A stretch of DNA of 64,000 nucleotides. Origin: Rivularia sp034931125. GTDB taxonomy: Bacteria; Cyanobacteriota; Cyanobacteriia; Cyanobacteriales; Nostocaceae. The notes beneath the pieces were generated by a model. The model worked only from the letters and a program-made list of their open reading frames with translations, was not told the DNA's origin and ran no database searches. Positions 54,438 to 63,982 of this stretch are shown one piece after another (the first letter of the stretch is position 1; each line of letters opens with the position of its first letter). Position numbers and translations under genes: made by a program. The DNA lies in assembly GCF_034931125.1 (NCBI RefSeq), contig NZ_JAYGHM010000004.1:135618-199617 (forward strand). The letters run 5' to 3'.

Positions 54438-56267
54438 CTAATTACTGTAAACCGCAACGCTGTAGGGATTAATAATCATCATGGGGTTACTATCTCCGTC
54501 CAGTTTCTCTGGTAGTTGCGACCCTGTTCCTCTCCAAGTTTCTTCGCTGGAATCAAGTATTCTTTTCCAAGTCCCACTAGGTATATTTTCTGCAATTTTA
54601 ACAGTTTCCGAACCAAAGTTAAGCCAGCAAAGAACTTTACTATCTTGGTGGTATCTGTGGATGCGGAGAACTTTTTCTGGTTCGAGTACTGTTGCTTCTA
54701 ATTGATTGCGATCTAAGGAAGCTAATGCGGGAATTTCTCTTCGCATTTTTAATAATTTTTGGTGGAACAACCATAATTTCTGATATTCACCACTTTTATA
54801 CTTATCCCAATCTAATCGCGATTTTTCAAATGTTTCTTCTGCTTGGGGGTCTGGTGCTTCTTGTCCACCAATTTCGTGGAATGCAGCAAATTCTTCTTTT
54901 CTACCTTTTCTAACTGCTTCGATTAAATCGCGATCGCTATGACTAACAAAATATAAAAATGGTGCTGTTTCTCCATATTCTTCACCCATAAATAACATGG
55001 GAACATATGGTGCAAGTAATAGTGCTGCTGCTGTCAATTTTAACGCTTCAAAGGATATCAATGTCGCTAGTCTATCCCCTAACATTCGATTCCCGATCTG
55101 ATCGTGGTTTTGAGCGCAGACTACAAACTGACTCGAAGCGCAATCGCTAGGGTCTTCACCATGATATCTGTGGCGGAAATTAGAGTAATCCCAGGTATAA
55201 ACAAAGCCTTTACGATAAGCTTTGGCTAACTGTTCTAAATCGCCAAAGTCCTCGTAATAACCGTTCATTTCACCCGTTACTACTGTATGTAAGATATGGT
55301 GAAAATCATCACTCCATTGTGCATCTATACCGTATCCACCCATTTCTTTTGAGCGAATAATACGTGGGTCGTTAAGGTCGCTTTCGGCAATCAAATAATA
55401 TTGACGACCTTTTTTTTGCTCTAACTCAGTTACAGCTTCCGCCATTTCTGCCAAAATATGCTTTGCACCAAAGTCATAAATTGCATGAACCGCATCTAAA
55501 CGCAATCCATCTAAATGGTAATATTCCAACCAATATAAAACGTTTTGGACAAAGTAGTGCCGCACCCCATCGCTATAAGCATCATCAAAATTAACGGCAC
55601 TACCCCAAGGGGTCTTGTATTTTTCGGTAAAATATGTTCCGTAACCCCACAGATAATTGCCTTCTGGTCCAAGATGGTTGTAAACTACATCTAAAACTAC
55701 CGCCATACCGATTTTATGGCAGGCATCAACGAGTTTCTTTAAACCATCAACCCCACCATAGGAATTTTGTACGGCGTAAGGGAAAACACCATCATAACCC
55801 CAGTTACGGTTTCCGGGAAACTGAGCCACGGGCATGATTTCAATGGTATTTACCCCTAATTCTCGCAACTCCGACAACCGGGGAATAATCGATTCAAAAG
55901 TCCCTTCTTCAGTAAAAGTTCCTACGTGTAGTTCGTAGATTACCATCTGTTCTAAAGGAACACCCTGCCACTGGTCATCATTCCATTTAAAGCTGTTGTG
56001 GTCAACTATCTCCGCAGCACCGTGAACACCCTGGGGTAAAGAATTTGCAGCGGGGTCAGCTCTATCCGTTTCACCATCAAGCTGGTAATAATACAGAGTA
56101 CCGGGTTTTATATCTGCGACCGAACCGTGCCAATAACCGCGTTCATCTTTTTCCAGAGGTACAATTTTATTTTCGGGATCGACTAAATGAACGGCAACTT
56201 CTCCTACTAAAGGAGCCCATAAAGTAAAGTTGCAAGCATTATTTGAATATTCAGAACCGATATGCAT
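54438..56267 (-). CDS. treZ: Malto-oligosyltrehalose trehalohydrolase
   Basis: The 609-aa GH13 enzyme releases trehalose from the TreY product. The N-terminal carbohydrate-binding sandwich (NACNFTLWAPLVGEVAVHLV) precedes the TIM barrel: VYNHLGPEGNY, catalytic Asp in GLRLDAVHAIYDF, Glu in LIAESDLND, and QNHDQIGNRMLGDR. The C-terminal part carries the short beta domain. Size and motifs are typical. It is 232 bp after glgX and 345 bp before treY, in the same orientation, with heptamers in both gaps. Confidence 0.97.
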   Translation of the reverse strand: MHIGSEYSNNACNFTLWAPLVGEVAVHLVDPENKIVPLEKDERGYWHGSVADIKPGTLYYYQLDGETDRADPAANSLPQGVHGAAEIVDHNSFKWNDDQWQGVPLEQMVIYELHVGTFTEEGTFESIIPRLSELRELGVNTIEIMPVAQFPGNRNWGYDGVFPYAVQNSYGGVDGLKKLVDACHKIGMAVVLDVVYNHLGPEGNYLWGYGTYFTEKYKTPWGSAVNFDDAYSDGVRHYFVQNVLYWLEYYHLDGLRLDAVHAIYDFGAKHILAEMAEAVTELEQKKGRQYYLIAESDLNDPRIIRSKEMGGYGIDAQWSDDFHHILHTVVTGEMNGYYEDFGDLEQLAKAYRKGFVYTWDYSNFRHRYHGEDPSDCASSQFVVCAQNHDQIGNRMLGDRLATLISFEALKLTAAALLLAPYVPMLFMGEEYGETAPFLYFVSHSDRDLIEAVRKGRKEEFAAFHEIGGQEAPDPQAEETFEKSRLDWDKYKSGEYQKLWLFHQKLLKMRREIPALASLDRNQLEATVLEPEKVLRIHRYHQDSKVLCWLNFGSETVKIAENIPSGTWKRILDSSEETWRGTGSQLPEKLDGDSNPMMIINPYSVAVYSN

Positions 56268-56307
56268 AACTAATTTTTAGATAGTAATTGGTAGATGCGC
56301 TTTTTTA

Positions 56308-56492
56308 AATTGGGAATTGGGAATGGGTAATGGGTAATGGGTAATGGGTAATTGAAAAAACTAATTATTTGATTGTTTTCAAGGGAGATTTTATCGTTTT
56401 TAGTTCTTCTATCAAACTTCTAATATCTTAGATTTGAGTAGAAAGCTTTAAAATTACCCATTACCAATTACCAATTCTCAATTACCAATTAC
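56308..56492. repeat. Heptamer arrays between treZ and glgX
   Basis: Two short arrays: TGGGTAA units at 56312-56352 and the inverse TTACCAA units at 56456-56490. The pair is arranged as an inverted repeat and could fold into a hairpin between the genes. Confidence 0.85.
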
Positions 56493-56499
56493 CAACTCT

Positions 56500-58653
56500 T
56501 TACTCATCATCATATTGTTGGCTTACTTGGGCAAGTCTCTGAAGGATGACTATGGAACGCGCTTCTACGTCGATTGGTTTATCTTCGATGTAACGTTTCC
56601 CGCGCTGTACAAATCTCGGCTTGGTGGTGTCGAGAATAGTTAACCACTCCCATTCCTGTAATTCTGGGGGAATAGTAAATTCCAACATTTCGTAATGACC
56701 GTTTAACAAAATTAAAAAACTTTCATCAATAATGCGTTCTCCTCTGGGTCCTGGGGAACCGATCCCTTCACCATTGAGGAAGATACCGATGGCTTTAGCA
56801 AAACCACTATTCCATTGTTCTTCGGTCATTTTAATGCCGTCGGGATTAAACCAAGAAATATCGGTTACTTCCCTACCGCGAATTGCTCTTCCTTGAAACC
56901 ACTTGCGTCTTCTAAATACTGGATGTCGGCGACGAAAATCGATTAATTGACGGGTAAAGTCGAGTAAATTCTCGTTTTCTTCCTGTAAATCCCAATCTAA
57001 CCAGGAAATTTCGTTATCCTGACAGTAAGGATTGTTATTCCCTCCTTGGGTTCTTCCCATTTCGTCTCCCATTACCAGCATGGGTACTCCTTGGGAAAGG
57101 AATAAGGTAACTAGAAAGTTGCGTCGCTGTTTTTTACGCAGTCTCTCGATCGCTAAATCTTCCGTCTCTCCTTCTGCACCACAATTCCAAGAACGATTGT
57201 GACTTTCTCCATCGCGGTTATCTTCACCGTTGGCAATGTTATGTTTTTCGTTGTAACTTACCAAGTCGTTCAGCGTGAAACCATCATGAGCGGTAATAAA
57301 GTTAACACTAGCGCTGGGGCTGCGTCCGTTCAGTTCGTAAAGGTCGGAACTACCCGTAAATCGATAGGCAAATTCTGCTAAACTACTATCTTCTCCGCGC
57401 CAAAAGTCTCGTACTGTATCCCGATATTTTCCATTCCACTCCGACCATAACAAGGGAAATTCACCTACTTGATAACCTCCTTCACCTACATCCCAGGGTT
57501 CTGCAATTAACTTTACGTCAGCCAAAACCGGGTCTTGGTGGATAATATCGAAGAATGCCGCTAATTTATCAACTGCGTATAATTCCCTAGCTAATGCTGA
57601 TGCCAAGTCAAAACGGAAACCATCAATATGACATTCCAATACCCAGTACCGCAAACTGTCCATAATCAACTTGAGTACTTGGGGATGACGGACATTAAGG
57701 GAATTACCACAACCAGTAAAGTCCATATAGTAGCGTAAATCGCCATCTACCAAACGGTAGTAAGAAGCATTATCAATACCGCGTAAAGAGATAGTGGGGC
57801 CACAATGATTACCTTCACCCGTATGGTTGTAAACTACATCAAGAATGACTTCCATCCCGGCTTGATGCAGTCGCTTAACCATCTGCTTAAACTCTTTAAG
57901 CTGCTGTCCCAAATGACCGCTAGAACTGTAGCCGGAATAAGGAGCCAAATAACAAATTGAATCGTAGCCCCAATAATTTCTCATTCCTTTATTAACTAGG
58001 TGTCCCGGATGGGATAAAAAATGATGAATAGGCATCAATTCCACCGCAGTCACACCTAAAGACTGGAGATGAGAAATTGCCGCAGGGTGGGCAAGTCCGG
58101 CATAAGTTCCCCTTAATTTCGGGGGTATCTCTTGATGTAGCTTAGTAAAACCTTTAACATGGGTTTCGTAAATTATCGTTTCGTGCCACGGAATTTGGAG
58201 TAATTCATCTCCCTCCCAGTCAAAGTTCTTATCTACAACTACCGATTTAGGAATCAAATGTGCATTATTCAGTTCTGAGAATCCTAAATCATCTTCGGGG
58301 TCGTCCCAACGATACCCAAATATTTCTTCACCAAAACCAATATCTCCATCAATTGCACAAGCATAGGGGTCAATTAGTAGCTTATTTGGATTGAACCGAT
58401 GTCCTTCTTGGGGAGCAAACGGGCCGTGGACTCTAAACCCATACCGCTGACCCGGACCAATTGAAGGTACGTAACCATGCCAAGTAAAATTGCTAACTTC
58501 TTCTAAATTTAATCGAGTTTCTCGTCCTTCTTTGTCGAACAAACATAGTTCAACTCCTGTTGCGTTTTCTGAGAACAAAGCAAAATTCGTACCTTTGCCG
58601 TCCCAGTCCGCACCCAAAGGATAAGGTTTACCAGGCCATAGTGAGAGGTACAT
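56500..58653 (-). CDS. glgX: Glycogen debranching enzyme
   Basis: The 717-aa GH13 isoamylase-type enzyme cuts alpha-1,6 branches of glycogen-like glucan. It has the N-terminal CBM48 part (PLGADWDGKGTNFALFSENA), then YETHVKGFTKLH, VVYNHTGEGNHCGPT, catalytic Asp in GFRFDLASALARELY, Glu in LIAEPWDVGEGGYQVG and ITAHDGFTLNDLVSYNEKHN. Debranched chains can feed TreY and MalQ. It lies second in the treS-glgX-treZ-treY series. The length is normal and no key residue is missing. Confidence 0.97.
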   Translation of the reverse strand: MYLSLWPGKPYPLGADWDGKGTNFALFSENATGVELCLFDKEGRETRLNLEEVSNFTWHGYVPSIGPGQRYGFRVHGPFAPQEGHRFNPNKLLIDPYACAIDGDIGFGEEIFGYRWDDPEDDLGFSELNNAHLIPKSVVVDKNFDWEGDELLQIPWHETIIYETHVKGFTKLHQEIPPKLRGTYAGLAHPAAISHLQSLGVTAVELMPIHHFLSHPGHLVNKGMRNYWGYDSICYLAPYSGYSSSGHLGQQLKEFKQMVKRLHQAGMEVILDVVYNHTGEGNHCGPTISLRGIDNASYYRLVDGDLRYYMDFTGCGNSLNVRHPQVLKLIMDSLRYWVLECHIDGFRFDLASALARELYAVDKLAAFFDIIHQDPVLADVKLIAEPWDVGEGGYQVGEFPLLWSEWNGKYRDTVRDFWRGEDSSLAEFAYRFTGSSDLYELNGRSPSASVNFITAHDGFTLNDLVSYNEKHNIANGEDNRDGESHNRSWNCGAEGETEDLAIERLRKKQRRNFLVTLFLSQGVPMLVMGDEMGRTQGGNNNPYCQDNEISWLDWDLQEENENLLDFTRQLIDFRRRHPVFRRRKWFQGRAIRGREVTDISWFNPDGIKMTEEQWNSGFAKAIGIFLNGEGIGSPGPRGERIIDESFLILLNGHYEMLEFTIPPELQEWEWLTILDTTKPRFVQRGKRYIEDKPIDVEARSIVILQRLAQVSQQYDDE

Positions 58654-58768
58654 ATATGCTCCTAATCAAAACAAATTAACTTGTAATATTACCAAATGTT
58701 AATAAGATATTAAATGTTTTACCATCATTTTATGCCTCCTTTAAGGAGTAGTTCTGTTTTATGTCTAA

Positions 58769-58970
58769 GGGTAATGGGTAATCGGTAATCGGTAATGGGT
58801 AATCGGTAATAGGTAATAGGAATCGGTAATGGGTAATCGGTAATAGGGCATTAGTTCAAAATCTTACTTTATTATCAATTACTAGTTACTAGTCAGGAGT
58901 TGAAAATTATCTTCCAATCCCCAATTACCAATTACCAATCCCCAATTACCAATCCCCAATCCCCCATTTC
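58769..58970. repeat. Heptamer arrays between glgX and treS
   Basis: TGGGTAA / TCGGTAA units at 58769-58850 and CCCAATT / ACCAATT units at 58915-58970 occupy most of the 318-bp gap between glgX and treS, in opposite orientations. Confidence 0.88.
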
Positions 58971-61900
58971 TTATGCTGTTTCCAGCAGTTCTAAAATACG
59001 ATACATTGGCACTTCTACCCAGTTTGGATGGTTTCTGAGTTCGTGTTCTAGCTCGATTATGACTTTTTCGAGTACGAATCCATCTAAAAGTAGCTGTAAT
59101 TCTGATGGTTCTGATGGTAAAAATGGTGCATCTTTGGCTGCTGCTAAGTAGGATTTCAAAAAGGCAACACTTGACCAGGTGTAGAAAAATTGCGCCCATT
59201 GCTCCATTAATGGCAAGTCATCTGGAACAATGATGCCGCTTTCTTTCTCGTTCCGCAAAGCTATACGGCTGGAATAATAGAATGATTCTATCATTCCGGC
59301 GACATCGCGCAGGGGCGATCGCTTCATGCGTCGTTCGCTCAACGGACGGGTTTGATCGCCTTCAAAGTCAATGATGATAAAGTCTTTTCCTGTATACAAT
59401 ACTTCGTTAAGGCATAAATTACCGTGGGTGCGGGTTCGCATGGCGGTAATTTTTTGGTTGAGTATTGATTTGAGTCGGGCTAATACCATTTCTCGATTGT
59501 TCAATACTAACTGCGCTACGGGTTGAAGTTCGCTCGGTAGCTGTATCAGCTGCTTTTTCAACAGCAAAAATGCTTGTCCGGCTTGATTCCGCATATACTG
59601 GTAAATCGAGCGCTGGTAAAATGAGGTAAATGGCTCTGGGGCAAAGTTGGGGTCATCTCGATCGGATGCTAATGCTAAGTGTATTTCGGCTGTACGTTCG
59701 CCTAATAGTTGAGCATTTCCCAAATAAGAACCCATCATTTCCTGCGCTAAGTCCGGAATTTCGGTTTCTAATGCTGCCGTTAATAATGAAGTTGGTAGAT
59801 CGATATCGGCGATCGCGTCGATTTGTCCTACCTGTACTTGTTCAAAAAAGTCCCGCAGGCTATCAAGGCTGTATTCCCAACCATCTCTAATATCGGGAAT
59901 AAATTTTTGTAAAATTCCCAAGGTCATGGTCTCAAAGCCTTTACGCCTGTAGTTCAAGCTACCGGCTACGGGCGCAAAGTTTTCTGCACCAGGTATTCCT
60001 TTTGTTGCGGAACTGTGGGTGAGAAACTGACCGACTTCTAAATCGGGGTTGATGCCTTCTCCTACTACTTTGCGGAATAGTTTGCACATCAGGCGATCGC
60101 CATAGACTACGCAGGTATTTTGATGTTCTCCGCGTAACAAATGGGGTTCTAAATGTACTTTCAGCGCCTGGTTAGAAGCAGCACCCGCTAACTCGGTAAA
60201 ATCTCTGCTGGCATCGGCAACGAGTTCGCCAGCCATACCTTTATAAGTATTCTTGTTGGCGATCGCTTCTAGGGGGAAGTTGAGGAAGTCTTTATCTGTT
60301 AAGGCATCAAATAACACGCCGGTTTCTTTTTTACTGCGTATTTCGATATTCGCAACAACTTCTTCGCGATAGGAACTAAAGCGATCGCTACTAATACCCT
60401 CGGCTTCGTAAGCTAAAGATAATACGTAGGTTTCGGGGTTGCCTTCGGTATAGTCTAGCTGTACCAAAACAATTGCTGCTTCTAGGGAGCGAAAGGAAAT
60501 CGGAATTGCTTCAATGACTTGACTCGACTGAACTACCCGACTTTTACCGTCAAACCAGGAGCAGGCACACATATAGTCTGGTAAAATTTCTTCTAATGCT
60601 GCCTTCGTTTCAGATTTGGTAAAAACATTCTGCCAGTTGTCGCTAACAACTAAAGTCGGTATTTGATTTTGAGGTCTTACCGGACAGGTAACATTGGTTT
60701 GTACCTGCAAGGTAAACCAGTAAAACGCATGGGGCGCTAAACTCATAAAGTAGGGTGTATCGCCAATTGGTGGGAATGTGGTGCGTCCGAAAATTTCCAC
60801 CGGAATCATGCTGTCAAATGCCGATAAATCCAACTCTACTGTCTGTACGAAGCGGGACAAGTTGGTGACAACTAGAATGTGTTCGCCGTTATAGGTACGG
60901 GTAAACGCCAAAACCTTGCGATTTTCTGGATAAAGTAACTCAAAAGTACCCCGACCAAAAGCTTGAAAACGTCCGCGAGTTGCAATCAAGCGTTTCGTCC
61001 ACCACCATAGAGAGTTGCGGTTTTCTCGCTGAGCTTCTACATTAACTGCTTCAAAATGGTATTCCGGGTCAATAATCACCGGAGCGTAAAGCTTGTGAGG
61101 ATTACAACGACTAAAGCCACCATTGCGATCGGCACTCCACTGCATCGGAGTCCGCACCCCGTTGCGATCGCCTAAATAGATATTGTCCCCCATCCCGATT
61201 TCATCGCCGTAATACAATACTGGGGTTCCGGGTAAAGACATCAGCAAAGCATTCATCACCTCGGTGCGTCGTCGATTATTGCCCATCAACGGTGCTAAAC
61301 GGCGGCGAATACCCAAATTTAACCTTGCTTGCTGGTCTTGTGCGTAGACGCGGTACATATAATCCCGGTCTTCATCGCTGACCATTTCCAAAGTCAATTC
61401 ATCATGATTCCGCAAAAATAACGCCCACTGACAGTTACCCGGAATCTGCGGTGTTTGCTGCAAAATATCGATAATTGGGAAGCTATCTTCCATTTGCAGC
61501 CCCATAAACAAACGCGGCATCAAGGGGAAATGGAAGTTCATGTGGCATTCATCACCATCACCGTAGTACTCTACAGCATCTTCGGGCCACTGGTTTGCTT
61601 CAGCGAGCAACATCCGGTTGGGATACTTTTCATCCATGTGTCGCCGTAATTTCTTCAAAAAGGCGTGAGTTTCCGGTAGGTTTTCGCAGCTGCTTCCTTC
61701 ACGCTCGTATAGATACGGTACCGCATCCAAACGCATCGCATCTACACCCAGATCCAACCAGAAATCTACCACATCAAACAGCGCTTGCTGCATTTCTAGA
61801 CTTTCAAAATTCAAGTCCGGTTGATGGGAATAGAAGCGGTGCCAATAATAAGATTTAGCTACGGGGTCCCAAGTCCAGTTAGAAGTTTCAAAATCCTTGA

Positions 61901-62372
61901 AGATAATTCTTGCTTCTTCGTACTTCTCCGGAGTATCGCTCCAAACATAAAAATCTCGTTCCGGACTGCCTACAGGTGCCTGACGCGCCCGTTGAAACCA
62001 CGGATGCTGGTCGGAAGTATGGTTGACAATTAACTCAATTATGACTCGAATGCCTCTTTGATGGGCAGCACTCAAGCAAGCCTTGAAATCGTCCAGATTT
62101 CCGTAGATGGGATTAACGGTAGTATAATCTGCAATATCGTAGCCATCGTCTCGCAAGGGCGAAGGGAAAAAAGGCAGTACCCAAATTGCCGTTACTCCCA
62201 AGTCCTGTAGATAATCTAGCTTTTCAGTTAGCCCTCGAAAATCACCGATACCATCGCCATCGCTATCAGCAAAAGCACGTACTGGCACCTCATAAATGAC
62301 TGCATCTTTAAACCAAAGCGGGTCATCTTTCAATAGTGGATTTTGCATATTTTTTACTGGCTTATTTCCCAT
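58971..62372 (-). CDS. treS: Trehalose synthase (TreS) fused to a maltokinase-like domain
   Basis: The 1133-aa protein joins a GH13 maltose/trehalose interconverting enzyme (residues 1 to about 560) with a C-terminal maltokinase/APH-like domain (about 600-1130). TreS motifs are present: IIELIVNHTSDQHPW, catalytic Asp in AMRLDAVPYLYE, Glu in LAEANQWPED and LRNHDELTLEM. The kinase half has the beta-strand lead-in VYGDRLMCKLFRK and the metal-binding IIIDFEGD, but the catalytic loop reads HGNLCLNEVL where HGDLHLGQVL is expected, so N985 replaces the presumed catalytic Asp. The TreS half is probably active; kinase activity is doubtful. It is the first gene of the cluster, divergent from malQ by 83 bp. 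Confidence 0.95.
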   Translation of the reverse strand: MGNKPVKNMQNPLLKDDPLWFKDAVIYEVPVRAFADSDGDGIGDFRGLTEKLDYLQDLGVTAIWVLPFFPSPLRDDGYDIADYTTVNPIYGNLDDFKACLSAAHQRGIRVIIELIVNHTSDQHPWFQRARQAPVGSPERDFYVWSDTPEKYEEARIIFKDFETSNWTWDPVAKSYYWHRFYSHQPDLNFESLEMQQALFDVVDFWLDLGVDAMRLDAVPYLYEREGSSCENLPETHAFLKKLRRHMDEKYPNRMLLAEANQWPEDAVEYYGDGDECHMNFHFPLMPRLFMGLQMEDSFPIIDILQQTPQIPGNCQWALFLRNHDELTLEMVSDEDRDYMYRVYAQDQQARLNLGIRRRLAPLMGNNRRRTEVMNALLMSLPGTPVLYYGDEIGMGDNIYLGDRNGVRTPMQWSADRNGGFSRCNPHKLYAPVIIDPEYHFEAVNVEAQRENRNSLWWWTKRLIATRGRFQAFGRGTFELLYPENRKVLAFTRTYNGEHILVVTNLSRFVQTVELDLSAFDSMIPVEIFGRTTFPPIGDTPYFMSLAPHAFYWFTLQVQTNVTCPVRPQNQIPTLVVSDNWQNVFTKSETKAALEEILPDYMCACSWFDGKSRVVQSSQVIEAIPISFRSLEAAIVLVQLDYTEGNPETYVLSLAYEAEGISSDRFSSYREEVVANIEIRSKKETGVLFDALTDKDFLNFPLEAIANKNTYKGMAGELVADASRDFTELAGAASNQALKVHLEPHLLRGEHQNTCVVYGDRLMCKLFRKVVGEGINPDLEVGQFLTHSSATKGIPGAENFAPVAGSLNYRRKGFETMTLGILQKFIPDIRDGWEYSLDSLRDFFEQVQVGQIDAIADIDLPTSLLTAALETEIPDLAQEMMGSYLGNAQLLGERTAEIHLALASDRDDPNFAPEPFTSFYQRSIYQYMRNQAGQAFLLLKKQLIQLPSELQPVAQLVLNNREMVLARLKSILNQKITAMRTRTHGNLCLNEVLYTGKDFIIIDFEGDQTRPLSERRMKRSPLRDVAGMIESFYYSSRIALRNEKESGIIVPDDLPLMEQWAQFFYTWSSVAFLKSYLAAAKDAPFLPSEPSELQLLLDGFVLEKVIIELEHELRNHPNWVEVPMYRILELLETA

Positions 62373-62455
62373 AAGATATCTTACTAATATAAGAAGCTAA
62401 CTTTGAGTTAATTCTTAAATAGTTTTTGATTGTTGCAAATTATCGGGGTCAAATT

Positions 62456-63970
62456 ATGAGTTTTGAAAGAGCAAGTGGAGTTTTACTGCATCCTACCAGT
62501 TTGCCAAGTAAATTCGGCATTGGGGATTTAGGAGAATCCGCTTATAAGTTCGTCGATTTTCTCGCGAATAGCGGTCAAAAGTTATGGCAAATTCTACCTT
62601 TAGGACCCACGGGTTACGAACATTCTCCCTATACAATGAATTTTAGCGCTTTCGCTGGAAATCCTTTAATGATTTCTCTAGAACAGTTGCAGTCAGAAGG
62701 TTTGTTAACTCCAGAGGAATTAATTCCGACTGAAAAAGTCGCAGATAATCCCCACAGAGTTGACTTTGATGCAGTAACTTCTCGTAAAACAAAAATTCTT
62801 CGACAAGCTTATCAACGCTTCCAAGATTCTTTAACAAAAAAAGCCAATCCTGAATTTGAACAGTTTTGTCAAGAACAAGCAACTTGGTTAGATGATTATG
62901 TACTGTTCATGGCACTATTAGAAGCTAATGACTATAAGGCTTGGAATTTTTGGGATAATGCTGTCGCTCGTCGCGAAAAAGATGCGTTAAATAAAAAAGC
63001 AGATGAATTAAAAGATGCGGTGTCATATCACAAATTCTTACAATTTAAATTCTTCCAACAGTGGAAAAAAATCCGCGACTACGCTAACAATAAGGACATC
63101 AAAATAGTTGGTGATATTTCAATTTATGTTTGTCACAATAGCGCCGATGTTTGGGCGAATCCAGAAATATTTCAGTTAGATACCCAAACCCTCGAATCCG
63201 CCTATATTGCTGGAGTTCCACCAGACTACTTCAGCGCTACCGGACAACTTTGGGGTAATCCCGTTTACAATTGGGACAAATTAGAAGAAACCAACTTTGC
63301 TTGGTGGATAGAACGTTTTCGCGCAACATTACAATATGTAGACATCGTTCGTATCGACCACTTCCGGGGATTTGAAGCTTATTGGCGAGTACCCGCAGGG
63401 GAAGAAACCGCCATTAACGGTGAATGGGTCAAAGGACCAGATGCAAAGTTCTTTGAAACTTTAGAAGCCACTTTGGGCAGTTTACCCGTAATGGCTGAAG
63501 ACTTAGGAATTATCACCCCTGAAGTCGAACAATTGCGCGATCGCTTTGATTTCCCCGGAATGCGTATCTTACAGTTCGCTTTCGGTGGCGATGACGATAA
63601 CGCTTATTTACCCCACAACTACGTTAAAAACTGCGTCGTCTATCCCGGTACCCACGACAACGATACAACCATCGGATGGTGGAACAATACAGGAGATACA
63701 GAAAAGCAGCACGTAGCCAAATATTTAGAATATTCCTCACCCGACGAAATCAAAGAAATCAACTGGGAATTTATTCGCATGGCATTATCTTCAATCGGAG
63801 ATTTAGCCATTCTTTCAGTCCAAGACTTATTAGATTTAGACAGCAGCGGGAGAATGAACGACCCCAGTGTGAGCGCTGGAAACTGGCGCTGGCGTTATGA
63901 AAGCTCCGATCAGCTTACCCCCGAATTGAGTCAGCGATTATTAGAAATGACGACTCGTTATCAGCGATAA
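62456..63970 (+). CDS. malQ: 4-alpha-glucanotransferase (amylomaltase)
   Basis: The start is placed at ATG 62456 (MSFERASGVLLHPTSLPSKF), giving 504 aa, the usual length; an in-frame TTG ten codons earlier is less likely. GH77 marks: ILPLGPTGYEHSPY, catalytic Asp in VRIDHFRGFEAYW, Glu in MAEDLGII and YPGTHDNDTTIGWW. MalQ disproportionates maltodextrins, recycling the short glucans left by the trehalose enzymes. It is divergent from treS over only 83 bp, so the two share a regulatory region. The final codons run straight into a G-rich tandem repeat at the window end. Confidence 0.97.
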   Translation: MSFERASGVLLHPTSLPSKFGIGDLGESAYKFVDFLANSGQKLWQILPLGPTGYEHSPYTMNFSAFAGNPLMISLEQLQSEGLLTPEELIPTEKVADNPHRVDFDAVTSRKTKILRQAYQRFQDSLTKKANPEFEQFCQEQATWLDDYVLFMALLEANDYKAWNFWDNAVARREKDALNKKADELKDAVSYHKFLQFKFFQQWKKIRDYANNKDIKIVGDISIYVCHNSADVWANPEIFQLDTQTLESAYIAGVPPDYFSATGQLWGNPVYNWDKLEETNFAWWIERFRATLQYVDIVRIDHFRGFEAYWRVPAGEETAINGEWVKGPDAKFFETLEATLGSLPVMAEDLGIITPEVEQLRDRFDFPGMRILQFAFGGDDDNAYLPHNYVKNCVVYPGTHDNDTTIGWWNNTGDTEKQHVAKYLEYSSPDEIKEINWEFIRMALSSIGDLAILSVQDLLDLDSSGRMNDPSVSAGNWRWRYESSDQLTPELSQRLLEMTTRYQR

Positions 63971-63982
63971 GGAAAGGAGAAG

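Noticed and set aside
5285..62455. Search of the spacers for tRNA and rRNA genes
   Set aside because: No spacer showed a cloverleaf with GTTCRANNC and a fitting acceptor stem, and no rRNA segment was recognised.
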